A DNA stretch of 64,000 bases. Origin: an uncultured Eubacteriales bacterium. Its GTDB lineage: Bacteria > Bacillota > Clostridia > Christensenellales > Aristaeellaceae. The notes below the pieces were generated by a model that saw nothing but the letters and a program-made list of their open reading frames with translations, had not been told where the DNA came from and searched no databases. Within the stretch, counting starts at the first letter, position 1. Every line of letters starts with the position of its first letter. The translations under genes were made by a program, and so were the position numbers. The stretch is from contig CADBCY010000017.1 in the NCBI GenBank assembly GCA_902793325.1, positions 1 through 64,000 of the forward strand, read 5' to 3'. This document shows, piece by piece, positions 1-7,810 of this stretch.

Positions 1-9
1 CACGAACAT
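1..9 (-). other. possible 5' end of a divergent gene leaving the window
   Basis: On the minus strand an ATG at 9-7 follows a GGAGGAGGA purine stretch, so a divergently transcribed gene may begin here and run off the left edge. Only three codons are visible, so the product cannot be named. The pyrimidine-rich plus strand of 10-90 may be just its leader. Confidence 0.25.
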
Positions 10-95
10 TCCTCCTCCCACCCCCTCCTCCCTTCGCCTTTTCGCCCCTTTTCTCCCCTCCTCCACGAAAATCATTCGCCCCGCCCTTTTCGCTC

Positions 96-124
96 TTGCC
101 ATGAGCGCGCTTTCCGATTATAAT
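96..124 (+). promoter_or_regulatory. sigma-A promoter of the malQ-glgP fusion
   Basis: TTGCCA (96-101), a 17-bp spacer and a perfect TATAAT (119-124). Transcription would begin near 131, giving a leader of about 30 nt with an AGGAG ribosome site at 147-151. Confidence 0.8.
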
Positions 125-160
125 AATAACCGCACATTTCACGTTTAGGAGTGAAGCAAT

Positions 161-3100
161 ATGAGACAGAGCGGCGTGTTGCTGCACATCACCTCGCTGC
201 CCTCCCGGGGCGGCGTTGGCACCCTGGGCCGGGCGGCCTACGAGTTCGTCGACTTCGTCAGGGCGTCGGGCATGAGCATCTGGCAGATGCTGCCCATCGG
301 TCCCACGGGGTATGCAGAGTCTCCCTACCAGAGCGTATCCACCTATGCGGGCAATCCGCTGATGATCGACTTCGACCTGCTGGAAGCGCAGGGGATCCTG
401 CCCGCGGGCAGCTACGAACCGCTGGCCCCGCAGCCCGAAGTGGACTTCGAGGCCGTGAAGGCGCAGAACACGGCGCTGCTGCGCAAGGCGTTCGAATTCT
501 CCCGCGACAGGACAAGGGAGGCGGTCGCCGCCTTCGAGGAAAGCCACCCCTGGGTGCGCGACTACGGGCTGTTCTGCGCCATCAAGGCCAGCTTCGGCAG
601 CGTGTCCTGGATGAAGTGGCCGGACAACGACATCCGCCTGCGCAAGCCCAAGGCCCTGGCGAAGTACGAAAAGAAGCTGGCCGCGGAGGTCGACTTCCAC
701 GTGTTCTGCCAGTACCTGTTCTTCGATCAGTGGGAAAAGCTGCACGACTACGCCCGGGAGCGCGGCGTCCGGCTGATGGGCGACATGCCCATCTATGTGG
801 CGGAGGACTCCTGCGACGTGTGGCTGAACCCGGACATGTTCGAGCTGGACGAGGACTGCAAGCCCATCCGCATCGCGGGCGTGCCGCCGGACTACTTCCA
901 GAAGGACGGCCAGCGCTGGGGCAACCCGCTGTACGCCTGGAAGAACCACGAGGCCGACGGCTACCGCTGGTGGATCGGCCGGCTGCGCGCGCTGGGGCAG
1001 ATGTTCGACATCCTGCGCATCGACCACTTCATCGGCTTCGCCAACTTCTACGCCATCCCGGCGGAGGAGATGACCGCACGCAACGGCAAGTACGAGCTCG
1101 GGCCGGGCCGCAGGCTGTTCCGAAAGCTCCGCAAGGAGCTGCCGGAGCTCAACATCGTGGCGGAGGACCTGGGCGTGGTCAGCAAGCGCGTGAAGAACCT
1201 GCTGGCCTACTGCGGCTACCCGGGGATGAAGGTGATGCAGTTCGCCTTCGACAGCGACGAGAACCCCGACCTGCCGAAGAACCACGTCGAAAACTGCATC
1301 GTGTACACCGGCACGCACGACAACGACACCACCCTGGGCTGGTGGGAAGGCGCCTCGGAGGCCACCAAGGCCCGCGCGCGCAAGCTCCTGGGCATGGCGG
1401 AGGACAGCGAGGACATCATGCCCGCCATCCTGAAGGCCAGCTTCGAGTCCGTGGCGGATACCGTCATCGTGCCCATGCAGGACTGGCTCGGCCTGGGCGG
1501 CGAGGCGCGCATGAACTACCCCGGCACCGTGGGCGGCAACTGGCTGTGGCGCATGGACGCGACGCCCGACTACGAAGCCATCGCCCGCCGCATCCGCCGG
1601 CTGAACCGCCTGTCCCGACGCGGCGCGCTGAAGAACGCCACGGCGGAGGAACTGATCGCCCGCGCGGAGGACATCTGCCTGTGCGACAGCCACCTGACGC
1701 TGCGCGAGGCCGACGCCGTCCAGCTGCACGACGCCATCGCGAAGGCCGCCATGCTGGACATCGCGCCGCAGTGGGCGGACGACTTCGGCGCGCGCCTGGA
1801 GAACCGGCGCGCGGTGTACCTGTCCGCGGAGTACCTGGTGGGCCGCCTGGTGTACAACAACCTGTACGCCATGGGCGTGCTGGAGGACGTGAAGGCGGGG
1901 CTGGCCGAGCGCGGCGTGGACCTGGCCGCGCTGGAGGACATCGAGGACGCCGCGCTGGGCAACGGCGGGCTGGGCCGGCTGGCCGCCTGCTTCCTGGACA
2001 GCGCCGCCACCCACGACATCCCCCTGGACGGCTACGGCCTGCGCTATAAGTACGGCCTGTTCAAGCAGTCCTTTGAGGACTTCGCCCAGAAGGAGGAGCC
2101 GGACGACTGGACCCGCATCGGCGACCCGTGGAGCATCCGCCGCGACGACCTGACCGTGGTGGTGCCCATGAAGGGCCTGGCGGTGTACGCCGTGCCCTAC
2201 GACATGCCGGTGATCGGCTACGGCAGGCGGAGCATCGGCACGCTGCGCCTGTGGCAGTGCGAGAGCACCCACGAGTTCGACTTCGACCTGTTCAACGGCC
2301 AGGACTACGCTGCGGCGTCGAAGGACAAGAACACCGCCGAGGACATCACCAAGCTGCTCTACCCGAACGACAGCATGAAGGCGGGCAAGCTGCTGCGGCT
2401 GCGCCAGCAGTACGTGCTGTGCAGCGCGTCGCTGCAGGACATGCTGCTGGCCTACATGGAGCGCCCGGAATACGAGGCCGACGGCTTCGCGGGCTTTGCC
2501 GACCTGCACGCCGTACAACTGAACGACACCCACCCCACCATGGCCATCCCGGAGCTGATCCGGCTGATGATGGCGTGGGAGGACATGCCGTTCAACGAGG
2601 CGTTCGACATCGCGCGGCGCACCTTCCGCTACACCAACCACACCGTCATGCGCGAGGCGCTCGAGTGCTGGGATCTCAGGCTGATGAACGAGCTCTCCCC
2701 CGAGCTGGTGAAGATCATCCGGCGCATCCAGGCGAAGCTGGCGCGCGACCTCAGGAAGGCGAAGGTGGCGGACCCCGCGCCGCTGAACATCATCGAGGGC
2801 GGCCGGGTGCACATGGCGAACCTGGCGGTGTACGGCTCGTCGTTCACGAACGGCGTGGCGGCCATCCACAGCCAGATCCTGAAGGACGACGTGTTCCGGG
2901 AGTGGTACGCGCTCTACCCCGAGCGCTTCAACAACAAGACCAACGGCATCACCCAGCGCCGCTGGCTGGGCCTGTGCAACCCCGAGCTGACGGCCCTGCT
3001 GAAGGAGAAGCTGGGCGGCGACGGTTTCCTCACCGACCTCTACGCGCTCAAGGCCCTGGAGCCCATGATCGACGACGACCTGGCGAAGGCGTTCATCGAG

Positions 3101-4078
3101 GTCAAGCGGACGAAGAAGCGCCAGTTGGCGGCGCGCATCCTGGAGAACGAGGGCGTGGAGCTCCCCGAGCACTTCGTGTTCGACGTGCAGGTGAAGCGCC
3201 TCCACGAGTACAAGCGCCAGTTGCTGAACGCGCTGTCCATACTGGACATCTACTACGGCCTGAAGGACGGCACGCTCGACGACTTCCCCGCCACGGCGTT
3301 CATCTTCGGCGCGAAGTCGGCCCCCGGCTACGCGCGCGCCAAGGCGGTCATACGCTTCATCAACCGCATCGCCGCGCTGGTGAACGCCGACCCGGACACC
3401 AACGACCGGCTGCGCGTGGTGTTCGTGCAGAACTACAACTGCTCCTACGCGGAGCACATCATCCCGGCGGCGGACATCTCCGAGCAGATCTCGCCCGCGG
3501 GCACCGAGGCCAGCGGCACCGGCAACATGAAGCTGATGCTCAACGGCGCGGTCACGCTGGGCACCTACGACGGCGCGAACGTCGAAATCTTCCGCGAGGC
3601 GGGCATCGAGAACAACTTCGTGTTCGGCGCGACGGTGGAGGAGCTGAACGCCATCCGCGAAACCTACGATCCCATGGAGCTCTACGACGCCAATCCCCGC
3701 CTGGCCCGGGTCGTCGACACCCTGGGCGACGGCACCTTCGAGCCCGCGCCGGAGCCGCTGCCCGCGGCCGCCGGGGACGACGACGAGGCCGGGGATGAAG
3801 CCGAGCCCAAGGCCAGCCCCCTGGATCCCCGGCTGCGCGAGGGCGACCTGGCGGAGCTGCGGCAGTCGCTGCTGCTGGGCGCGAGCTGGCACCGTCCGGA
3901 CCACTACTTCCTGCTGAAGGACTACGAATCCTACCTGGCCGCGAAGCTGAAGGCTATCCGCGCCACCCGGGACGAGCTGTCCTTCGCGAAGATGGCCCTC
4001 CACAACATCGCGGGCGCGGGCAAGTTCTCCAGCGACCGCACGATCGAAGAATACTGGAACGAGCTCTGGGCGAAGTGA
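161..4078 (+). CDS. 4-alpha-glucanotransferase / glycogen phosphorylase fusion
   Basis: A 1305-residue cytoplasmic bifunctional alpha-glucan enzyme. Residues 1 to about 505 are a GH77 amylomaltase (MalQ): LRIDHF carries the nucleophile (D288), VAEDLG the acid/base (E335) and THDNDT the third carboxylate. After a short linker, about 520 to 1305 is a GT35 phosphorylase with YLSAEYLVGR, GNGGLGRLA and the PLP-lysine segment GTGNMKLMLNG (K1124). The first half disproportionates malto-oligosaccharides and the second releases glucose-1-phosphate. One continuous frame without an internal start supports a true fusion. The phosphorylase half has a short N-terminus and an acidic Ala/Asp/Glu insert near residue 1205-1225. 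AGGAG lies 9 nt before the ATG. A separate glgP lies at 19.9-22.3 kb. Confidence 0.93.
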   Translation: MRQSGVLLHITSLPSRGGVGTLGRAAYEFVDFVRASGMSIWQMLPIGPTGYAESPYQSVSTYAGNPLMIDFDLLEAQGILPAGSYEPLAPQPEVDFEAVKAQNTALLRKAFEFSRDRTREAVAAFEESHPWVRDYGLFCAIKASFGSVSWMKWPDNDIRLRKPKALAKYEKKLAAEVDFHVFCQYLFFDQWEKLHDYARERGVRLMGDMPIYVAEDSCDVWLNPDMFELDEDCKPIRIAGVPPDYFQKDGQRWGNPLYAWKNHEADGYRWWIGRLRALGQMFDILRIDHFIGFANFYAIPAEEMTARNGKYELGPGRRLFRKLRKELPELNIVAEDLGVVSKRVKNLLAYCGYPGMKVMQFAFDSDENPDLPKNHVENCIVYTGTHDNDTTLGWWEGASEATKARARKLLGMAEDSEDIMPAILKASFESVADTVIVPMQDWLGLGGEARMNYPGTVGGNWLWRMDATPDYEAIARRIRRLNRLSRRGALKNATAEELIARAEDICLCDSHLTLREADAVQLHDAIAKAAMLDIAPQWADDFGARLENRRAVYLSAEYLVGRLVYNNLYAMGVLEDVKAGLAERGVDLAALEDIEDAALGNGGLGRLAACFLDSAATHDIPLDGYGLRYKYGLFKQSFEDFAQKEEPDDWTRIGDPWSIRRDDLTVVVPMKGLAVYAVPYDMPVIGYGRRSIGTLRLWQCESTHEFDFDLFNGQDYAAASKDKNTAEDITKLLYPNDSMKAGKLLRLRQQYVLCSASLQDMLLAYMERPEYEADGFAGFADLHAVQLNDTHPTMAIPELIRLMMAWEDMPFNEAFDIARRTFRYTNHTVMREALECWDLRLMNELSPELVKIIRRIQAKLARDLRKAKVADPAPLNIIEGGRVHMANLAVYGSSFTNGVAAIHSQILKDDVFREWYALYPERFNNKTNGITQRRWLGLCNPELTALLKEKLGGDGFLTDLYALKALEPMIDDDLAKAFIEVKRTKKRQLAARILENEGVELPEHFVFDVQVKRLHEYKRQLLNALSILDIYYGLKDGTLDDFPATAFIFGAKSAPGYARAKAVIRFINRIAALVNADPDTNDRLRVVFVQNYNCSYAEHIIPAADISEQISPAGTEASGTGNMKLMLNGAVTLGTYDGANVEIFREAGIENNFVFGATVEELNAIRETYDPMELYDANPRLARVVDTLGDGTFEPAPEPLPAAAGDDDEAGDEAEPKASPLDPRLREGDLAELRQSLLLGASWHRPDHYFLLKDYESYLAAKLKAIRATRDELSFAKMALHNIAGAGKFSSDRTIEEYWNELWAK

Positions 4079-4108
4079 TTCGTCCAGGTCCCGACCTTCC
4101 CCAACGAC

Positions 4109-4145
4109 GGGACGGAAGCCACGCCCATGGCTTCCGTCCCTTTAT
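4109..4145 (+). terminator. terminator after the malQ-glgP fusion
   Basis: Perfect 13-bp inverted repeat (4109-4121 and 4128-4140, 6-nt loop) followed by TTTAT. It lies between convergent genes. Confidence 0.75.
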
Positions 4146-4170
4146 GCTTCATGCCAATACTAACCTCAAT

Positions 4171-5382
4171 CTATTCCCCGACGACCCGGCACCTGATCCG
4201 GCCCAGCGTCCCTTCCTCACCGATGCGGAACACCTCCAGCTCCACGGCCTCGGGCAGCGCGTCCAGGGACTGGATCTCCTGGCTGGCGAGGATCGTCTCC
4301 CACTGCCCGGGAGTCATGTCGTCCCAGCCGCCGTGGCCGTTGCCCGCGGTGATTTCATCGCCCGCCGGGTCGTACAGGCGGAAATCCATGCCCATGTCCT
4401 TCGCGTCCCGGTACAGAAAGTCGTACTCCACCGTCAGGTAGCCGCGGATGCGGGAGAAGGTGATCTCCGCGTTCCGCAGGCGAAAGCCCTCCAGTTCGGC
4501 CTCGCCCTCGGGAACCAGCTTCACCCGGCGCGTATCCTCCGTCTTGACCAGCGTCACCGGCAGGGACAGGCTGCGGTACTCGCCGTCTTCGATCCGGTAG
4601 CCGCACACCACGTCCAGGCGCAGGCTGTCGCCCATGGGCCGGCCCGCGAAGCCCGAGCCCCAGATCCGCACGCTGCCGTCCGCCTGCTCCTCTCCTTCCC
4701 AACTGTCCAGGTAGTTGTCCGGCTCCACGCGCATGTCCTTCGCCGCGGGCCCGTCCACCTCCGGCAGCAGGCCCTCGACGTCGTAGTTCAGCAGGGTCTT
4801 GCCGTCGGTGCGGCGAATCGCATAGCACATCTGATCCTCCGGGTTGAAGTAGCGGACGCCGTCCTTTTCCACGAAGGCGTCCTCCGCCGTCCGCCCCACG
4901 CTGGCCAGGTATTCCGCCTCGTCCAGGTCCTCCGGCACGGGAACCGGCACCGTCTCCGCCTCGTACACGCGCTCGTCGATGTCCTGCATCAAATCGTTCA
5001 GCACGGCGAAGCGCTCCGGGTCCCTGGGCGTCAGTCGCAGCTCCACCAGCGCGCCCTGGCCGTCGTACACGGCCGCCTCCACGGTCAGCTTCAAGTATTC
5101 GTCCTCGGCGGAGCCCAGATTGCCGCTCACCATCTCCTCCGCGCCCTCCAGCGGGCGGATGGGATTGGCGTAGTCAAGGATGCGGAACACCCCCAGCCGC
5201 TCCGCCGCGAAGGCGGCCCCGGCGATCAGCAGGGCGGCGACGACGGCCGCAAGCAGGGTGGTCGTGAATTTATAGCGCTTTTTCATGTCTCTCTCCTCCA
5301 GATTGTCCAGCGTTTCGCTGAGCCGAACCCGGAAGTCCTCGGGCGCTTCACCGAAGGCCCGCTGCCATTGTCGCCTGGTCAT
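4171..5382 (-). CDS. membrane anti-sigma factor-like protein (DUF4179-type)
   Basis: A 403-residue protein with a short cytoplasmic N-terminus (residues 1-35), one transmembrane helix at about 38-60 (TTLLAAVVAALLIAGAAFA) and a large extracellular beta-rich domain. Its gene overlaps the ECF sigma gene by ATGA, so the two are translationally coupled. Context and topology match ECF anti-sigma factors whose N-terminus holds the sigma factor and whose outer domain senses an envelope signal. No zinc-binding HxxxCxxC motif is visible, so it is not the classic ZAS type. The assignment is by architecture and neighbourhood. Confidence 0.75.
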   Translation of the reverse strand: MTRRQWQRAFGEAPEDFRVRLSETLDNLEERDMKKRYKFTTTLLAAVVAALLIAGAAFAAERLGVFRILDYANPIRPLEGAEEMVSGNLGSAEDEYLKLTVEAAVYDGQGALVELRLTPRDPERFAVLNDLMQDIDERVYEAETVPVPVPEDLDEAEYLASVGRTAEDAFVEKDGVRYFNPEDQMCYAIRRTDGKTLLNYDVEGLLPEVDGPAAKDMRVEPDNYLDSWEGEEQADGSVRIWGSGFAGRPMGDSLRLDVVCGYRIEDGEYRSLSLPVTLVKTEDTRRVKLVPEGEAELEGFRLRNAEITFSRIRGYLTVEYDFLYRDAKDMGMDFRLYDPAGDEITAGNGHGGWDDMTPGQWETILASQEIQSLDALPEAVELEVFRIGEEGTLGRIRCRVVGE

Positions 5383-5852
5383 AGCGCCCGTCCCTCCTCG
5401 CTCAGCATGTCCTTGAGTTCACCCCGCGCCCTGCGCAGCCGCGACTTGACCGTACCCTCCGGCACCCGCAGGATGCACGCCACCTCCGCGACGCCGTAGC
5501 CGTCCATGTAGTAGAGGATGACCGGCAGCCGCAGCTTTTCGTCCAGGGCCAGCACGGCGTCCCGCAGGGGAACGTCCACGCCCTCCCGGCCCGCGGGCTC
5601 CGGCGCCCCTTCCAGGGCGACCACGCGCCGCCGGGCGCGCTGGATGTTGTGGCACTCGTTGATGAGGATGCGGGTGAGCCAGGTTTCAAAATGCGCCTCG
5701 TTCCTCAACCCGTCCCGCTTCGCCCACGCCCGAAGCACCGCCTCCTGCACCGCGTCCATGCGGTCCTGGGGCTCCGGCAGCATGCCGCAGGTCAGCCGGT
5801 ACAGCCGCTCCCGCATGCCCGTCACCCGGCGGGTGAACTCGCTCTTTTCCAT
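5379..5852 (-). CDS. ECF-type RNA polymerase sigma factor
   Basis: 157 residues from ATG 5852, preceded by AGAGG; the frame continues upstream to 5948 but that extension looks non-coding. Region 2 spans about residues 1-75, including a DAVQEAVLRAW segment for core and -10 recognition. Region 4 spans about 95-150, with the helix-turn-helix YGVAEVACILRVPEGTVKSR for -35 recognition. No region 1 or 3 is present, which is diagnostic for ECF factors. It overlaps the anti-sigma gene by 4 bp. Target genes cannot be told from the sequence, and an autoregulated promoter is likely. Confidence 0.9.
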   Translation of the reverse strand: MEKSEFTRRVTGMRERLYRLTCGMLPEPQDRMDAVQEAVLRAWAKRDGLRNEAHFETWLTRILINECHNIQRARRRVVALEGAPEPAGREGVDVPLRDAVLALDEKLRLPVILYYMDGYGVAEVACILRVPEGTVKSRLRRARGELKDMLSEEGRAL

Positions 5853-6010
5853 CGTGAACCTCTGTTTCGCAATCCGGATTGGGTCTCCCCCATGGGGGAT
5901 TCCATAGATTAGACGCGCCTCGCCATCTTCCGGTTTTTGGAGGCGCAAAAAAGGCTCCGCCCTGTAAGCGGCGCGGCGTCCCGGGACCGTTCGCGCGGCA
6001 GCTTCATTTC
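5853..6010. other. divergent intergenic region between the sigma operon and serS
   Basis: No gene. It holds two short perfect palindromes in the sigma leader: AATCCGGATT at 5871-5880 and CCCCCATGGGGG at 5887-5898. They could be regulatory or fortuitous. No convincing sigma-A promoter for the sigma gene was found, as expected if it is ECF-autoregulated. Confidence 0.4.
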
Positions 6011-6015
6011 TTTAC

Positions 6016-6044
6016 TTGCAAATTGCGGGAGAAAGGGCTATAAT
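6016..6044 (+). promoter_or_regulatory. promoter of the serS T-box leader
   Basis: TTGCAA (6016-6021), 17-bp spacer, perfect TATAAT (6039-6044). Confidence 0.85.
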
Positions 6045-6050
6045 AATCCC

Positions 6051-6284
6051 ATCCAAACAGACCGCGTTTGAGGAAAGCCGCGGTCGCGATCGTCCAAAGA
6101 GAGCCGGTGGCGGGTGAAAACCGGCGGCGGGCGCGACGCTGCCTCCACTTTCCGAGCGTTCCGGCGACGAGCCGGAGGGGCGCGCCCCGTACAGCGCCGA
6201 AAGCGGCGAACCGTGTTCGCAAGCTGGGTGGCACCGCGGAGCACCTCCGTCCCAGATGTGTGGGACAGGAGGTATTTTGTTTTT
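6051..6284 (+). promoter_or_regulatory. T-box riboswitch upstream of serS
   Basis: The 5' leader carries an AGAGAG segment followed by a CCGG-closed stem (about 6096-6130), a stem III-like GCGAAC/GTTCGC hairpin (6206-6220) and the T-box core GGGTGGCACCGCGG at 6226-6239, which pairs with the tRNA acceptor end. The terminator hairpin follows: ACCTCCGTCCCA (6243-6254) pairs with its mirror ending at 6273, then TTTTGTTTTT. Uncharged tRNA-Ser should stabilise the antiterminator and raise serS expression. I could not assign the specifier codon with certainty. Confidence 0.92.
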
Positions 6285-6320
6285 CCGGAAACGCAGGCAA
6301 TCAAAGAGGGGGAAGCAGCC

Positions 6321-7544
6321 ATGATCGACATCAATCTCATCCGCACCAATCCCGACCTGGTTCGGGAGAACATCAAGAAGAAGTTCCAGGACGCCAAGCT
6401 CCCGTTGGTGGACGAGGTGCTGGAGTTCGACCGCCTGAACCGCGAGGCCATCCAGCGCGCGGACTACCTGCGCTCCCAGCGCAACAAGATCTCCAAGCAG
6501 ATCGGCGCGCTGATGGGCCAGGGCAAGAAGGACGAGGCCGAGGCCGCCAAGCAGCAGGTCAAGGACATGCAGGACGAGCTGGCCGCGATCGAGCAGAAGG
6601 AGGAGGACTACGCCGAGGAGATCCGCAAGCGCATGCTGGTGATCCCCAACATCATCGACGCCTCCGTGCCCATCGGCAAGGACGACAGCGAGAACGTGGA
6701 AAACGAGCGCTTCGGCGAGCCCGTGGTGCCCGAGTGGGAGGTTCCCTACCACGTGGACATCATGGAGCGCCTGAACGGCATCGACCTGGACAGCGCCCGC
6801 CGCACCTCCGGCAACGGCTTCTATTACCTGAAGGGCGACATCGCCCGGCTGCACAGCGCGATCCTGTCCTACGCCCGCGACTTCATGATCGACCACGGCT
6901 TCACCTACTACGTGCCGCCCTTCATGATCCACGGCAACGTCGTGACCGGCGTGATGAGCTTTGCCGAGATGGAGAACATGATGTACAAGATCGAGGGCGA
7001 GGACCTGTACCTGATCGGCACCAGCGAGCACAGCATGATCGGCAAGTTCATCGACCAGATGCAGGTGGGCGCCCACGGCATCGAGGAGCGGGGCGTGTAC
7101 CGCATCCACCAGTTCGAAAAGCAGGAGATGGTGGTGGTCTGCAAGCCCGAGGACAGCATGAAGTGGTACAATAAGATGTGGCAGCTGACCGTGGAGTTCT
7201 TCCGCTCCATGGACATCCCGGTGCGCACCCTGGAGTGCTGCTCCGGCGACCTGGCCGACCTGAAGGTGAAGAGCTGCGACGTGGAGGCCTGGAGCCCCCG
7301 GCAGCAGAAGTACTTCGAGGTGGGCAGCTGCTCCAACCTGGGCGACGCCCAGGCCCGCAGGCTCAAGATCCGCGTGAAGGGCGCGGACGGCAGGAAGTAC
7401 CTGCCTCACACCCTGAACAACACCGTGGTGGCCCCGCCCCGCATGCTGATCGCCTTCCTGGAGAACAACCTCCAGCCGGACGGCAGCATCCGCATCCCCG
7501 AGGCCCTCAGGGTGTACATGGGCGGCAAGACCCAGATCGGCTGA
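6321..7544 (+). CDS. serS: seryl-tRNA synthetase, apparently lacking motif 2
   Basis: 407 residues from ATG 6321, preceded by GAGGGGG; the open frame upstream to 6114 is the T-box. Residues 1-110 form the tRNA-binding coiled-coil arm. The class II core includes GTSEHSMIGKF (233-243), GVYRIHQFEKQEM (258 on), SCSNLGDAQARR and a motif 3 region with TLNNTVVAPPRM. Between residues 247 and 250 the sequence passes straight from KFIDQM to GAHGIEERG. Relatives I know have about 20 residues there, including SYSPCFRKE, the fRxE of motif 2 that binds ATP. The shortfall from a usual length near 427 equals that segment. The frame is intact, so this is an in-frame deletion, an assembly error or a non-functional enzyme. 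Confidence 0.93.
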   Translation: MIDINLIRTNPDLVRENIKKKFQDAKLPLVDEVLEFDRLNREAIQRADYLRSQRNKISKQIGALMGQGKKDEAEAAKQQVKDMQDELAAIEQKEEDYAEEIRKRMLVIPNIIDASVPIGKDDSENVENERFGEPVVPEWEVPYHVDIMERLNGIDLDSARRTSGNGFYYLKGDIARLHSAILSYARDFMIDHGFTYYVPPFMIHGNVVTGVMSFAEMENMMYKIEGEDLYLIGTSEHSMIGKFIDQMQVGAHGIEERGVYRIHQFEKQEMVVVCKPEDSMKWYNKMWQLTVEFFRSMDIPVRTLECCSGDLADLKVKSCDVEAWSPRQQKYFEVGSCSNLGDAQARRLKIRVKGADGRKYLPHTLNNTVVAPPRMLIAFLENNLQPDGSIRIPEALRVYMGGKTQIG

Positions 7545-7603
7545 TCGACGCTCTGAAAAGCCCCCGGAACCGCACGGTTCCGGGGGCTTTTCAGAGCGTC
7601 GAT
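7544..7603. terminator. perfect 60-bp palindromic terminator after serS
   Basis: Two 29-nt arms (7544-7572 and 7575-7603) are exact reverse complements around a 2-nt CA centre. The first base is the last base of the serS stop codon. The core is a GC-rich stem flanked by AAAAG/CTTTT, so U-rich tracts are produced on both strands and termination should work in both directions. Confidence 0.8.
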
Positions 7604-7616
7604 AAAGGCCGCAAAC

Positions 7617-7732
7617 GCGGAGATTCCCTGAAAGACACCGCTGACGCGGAGGGAATCTCCGCTTGCTGCGTCAGGCCGCCCTGCGGATTTGGTCACTTAC
7701 GATTTGGTAAGCTCCCGCATCCGCAGGACGGC
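7617..7732. repeat. cluster of overlapping hairpins in the serS / LRR convergent gap
   Basis: Three stems lie in about 115 bp: GCGGAGATTCCCT (7617-7629) with its complement at 7650-7662; a competing stem, CTGACGCGGAG (7641-7651) with CTCCGC and GCGTCAG (7657-7673); and a 14-bp near-perfect stem (7675-7688 with 7719-7732, one mismatch). The first two cannot form together. No ORF is credible here. Confidence 0.55.
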
Positions 7733-7810
7733 CTTCCTTGCCTTGCAACCTTTCTCCCCGCTCTGCAACATTCTGGGGCTCTTTCCCGGTTTTGCCCGGG
7801 TTATGCCCTA

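Noticed and set aside
1..95. Pyrimidine-rich tract as a special repeat
   Set aside because: It looks like the purine-rich leader of a possible divergent gene, with no regular repeat unit.
6114..6320. N-terminal extension of serS
   Set aside because: It runs through the T-box core and terminator. The ATG at 6321 has the ribosome site and the normal SerRS N-terminus.
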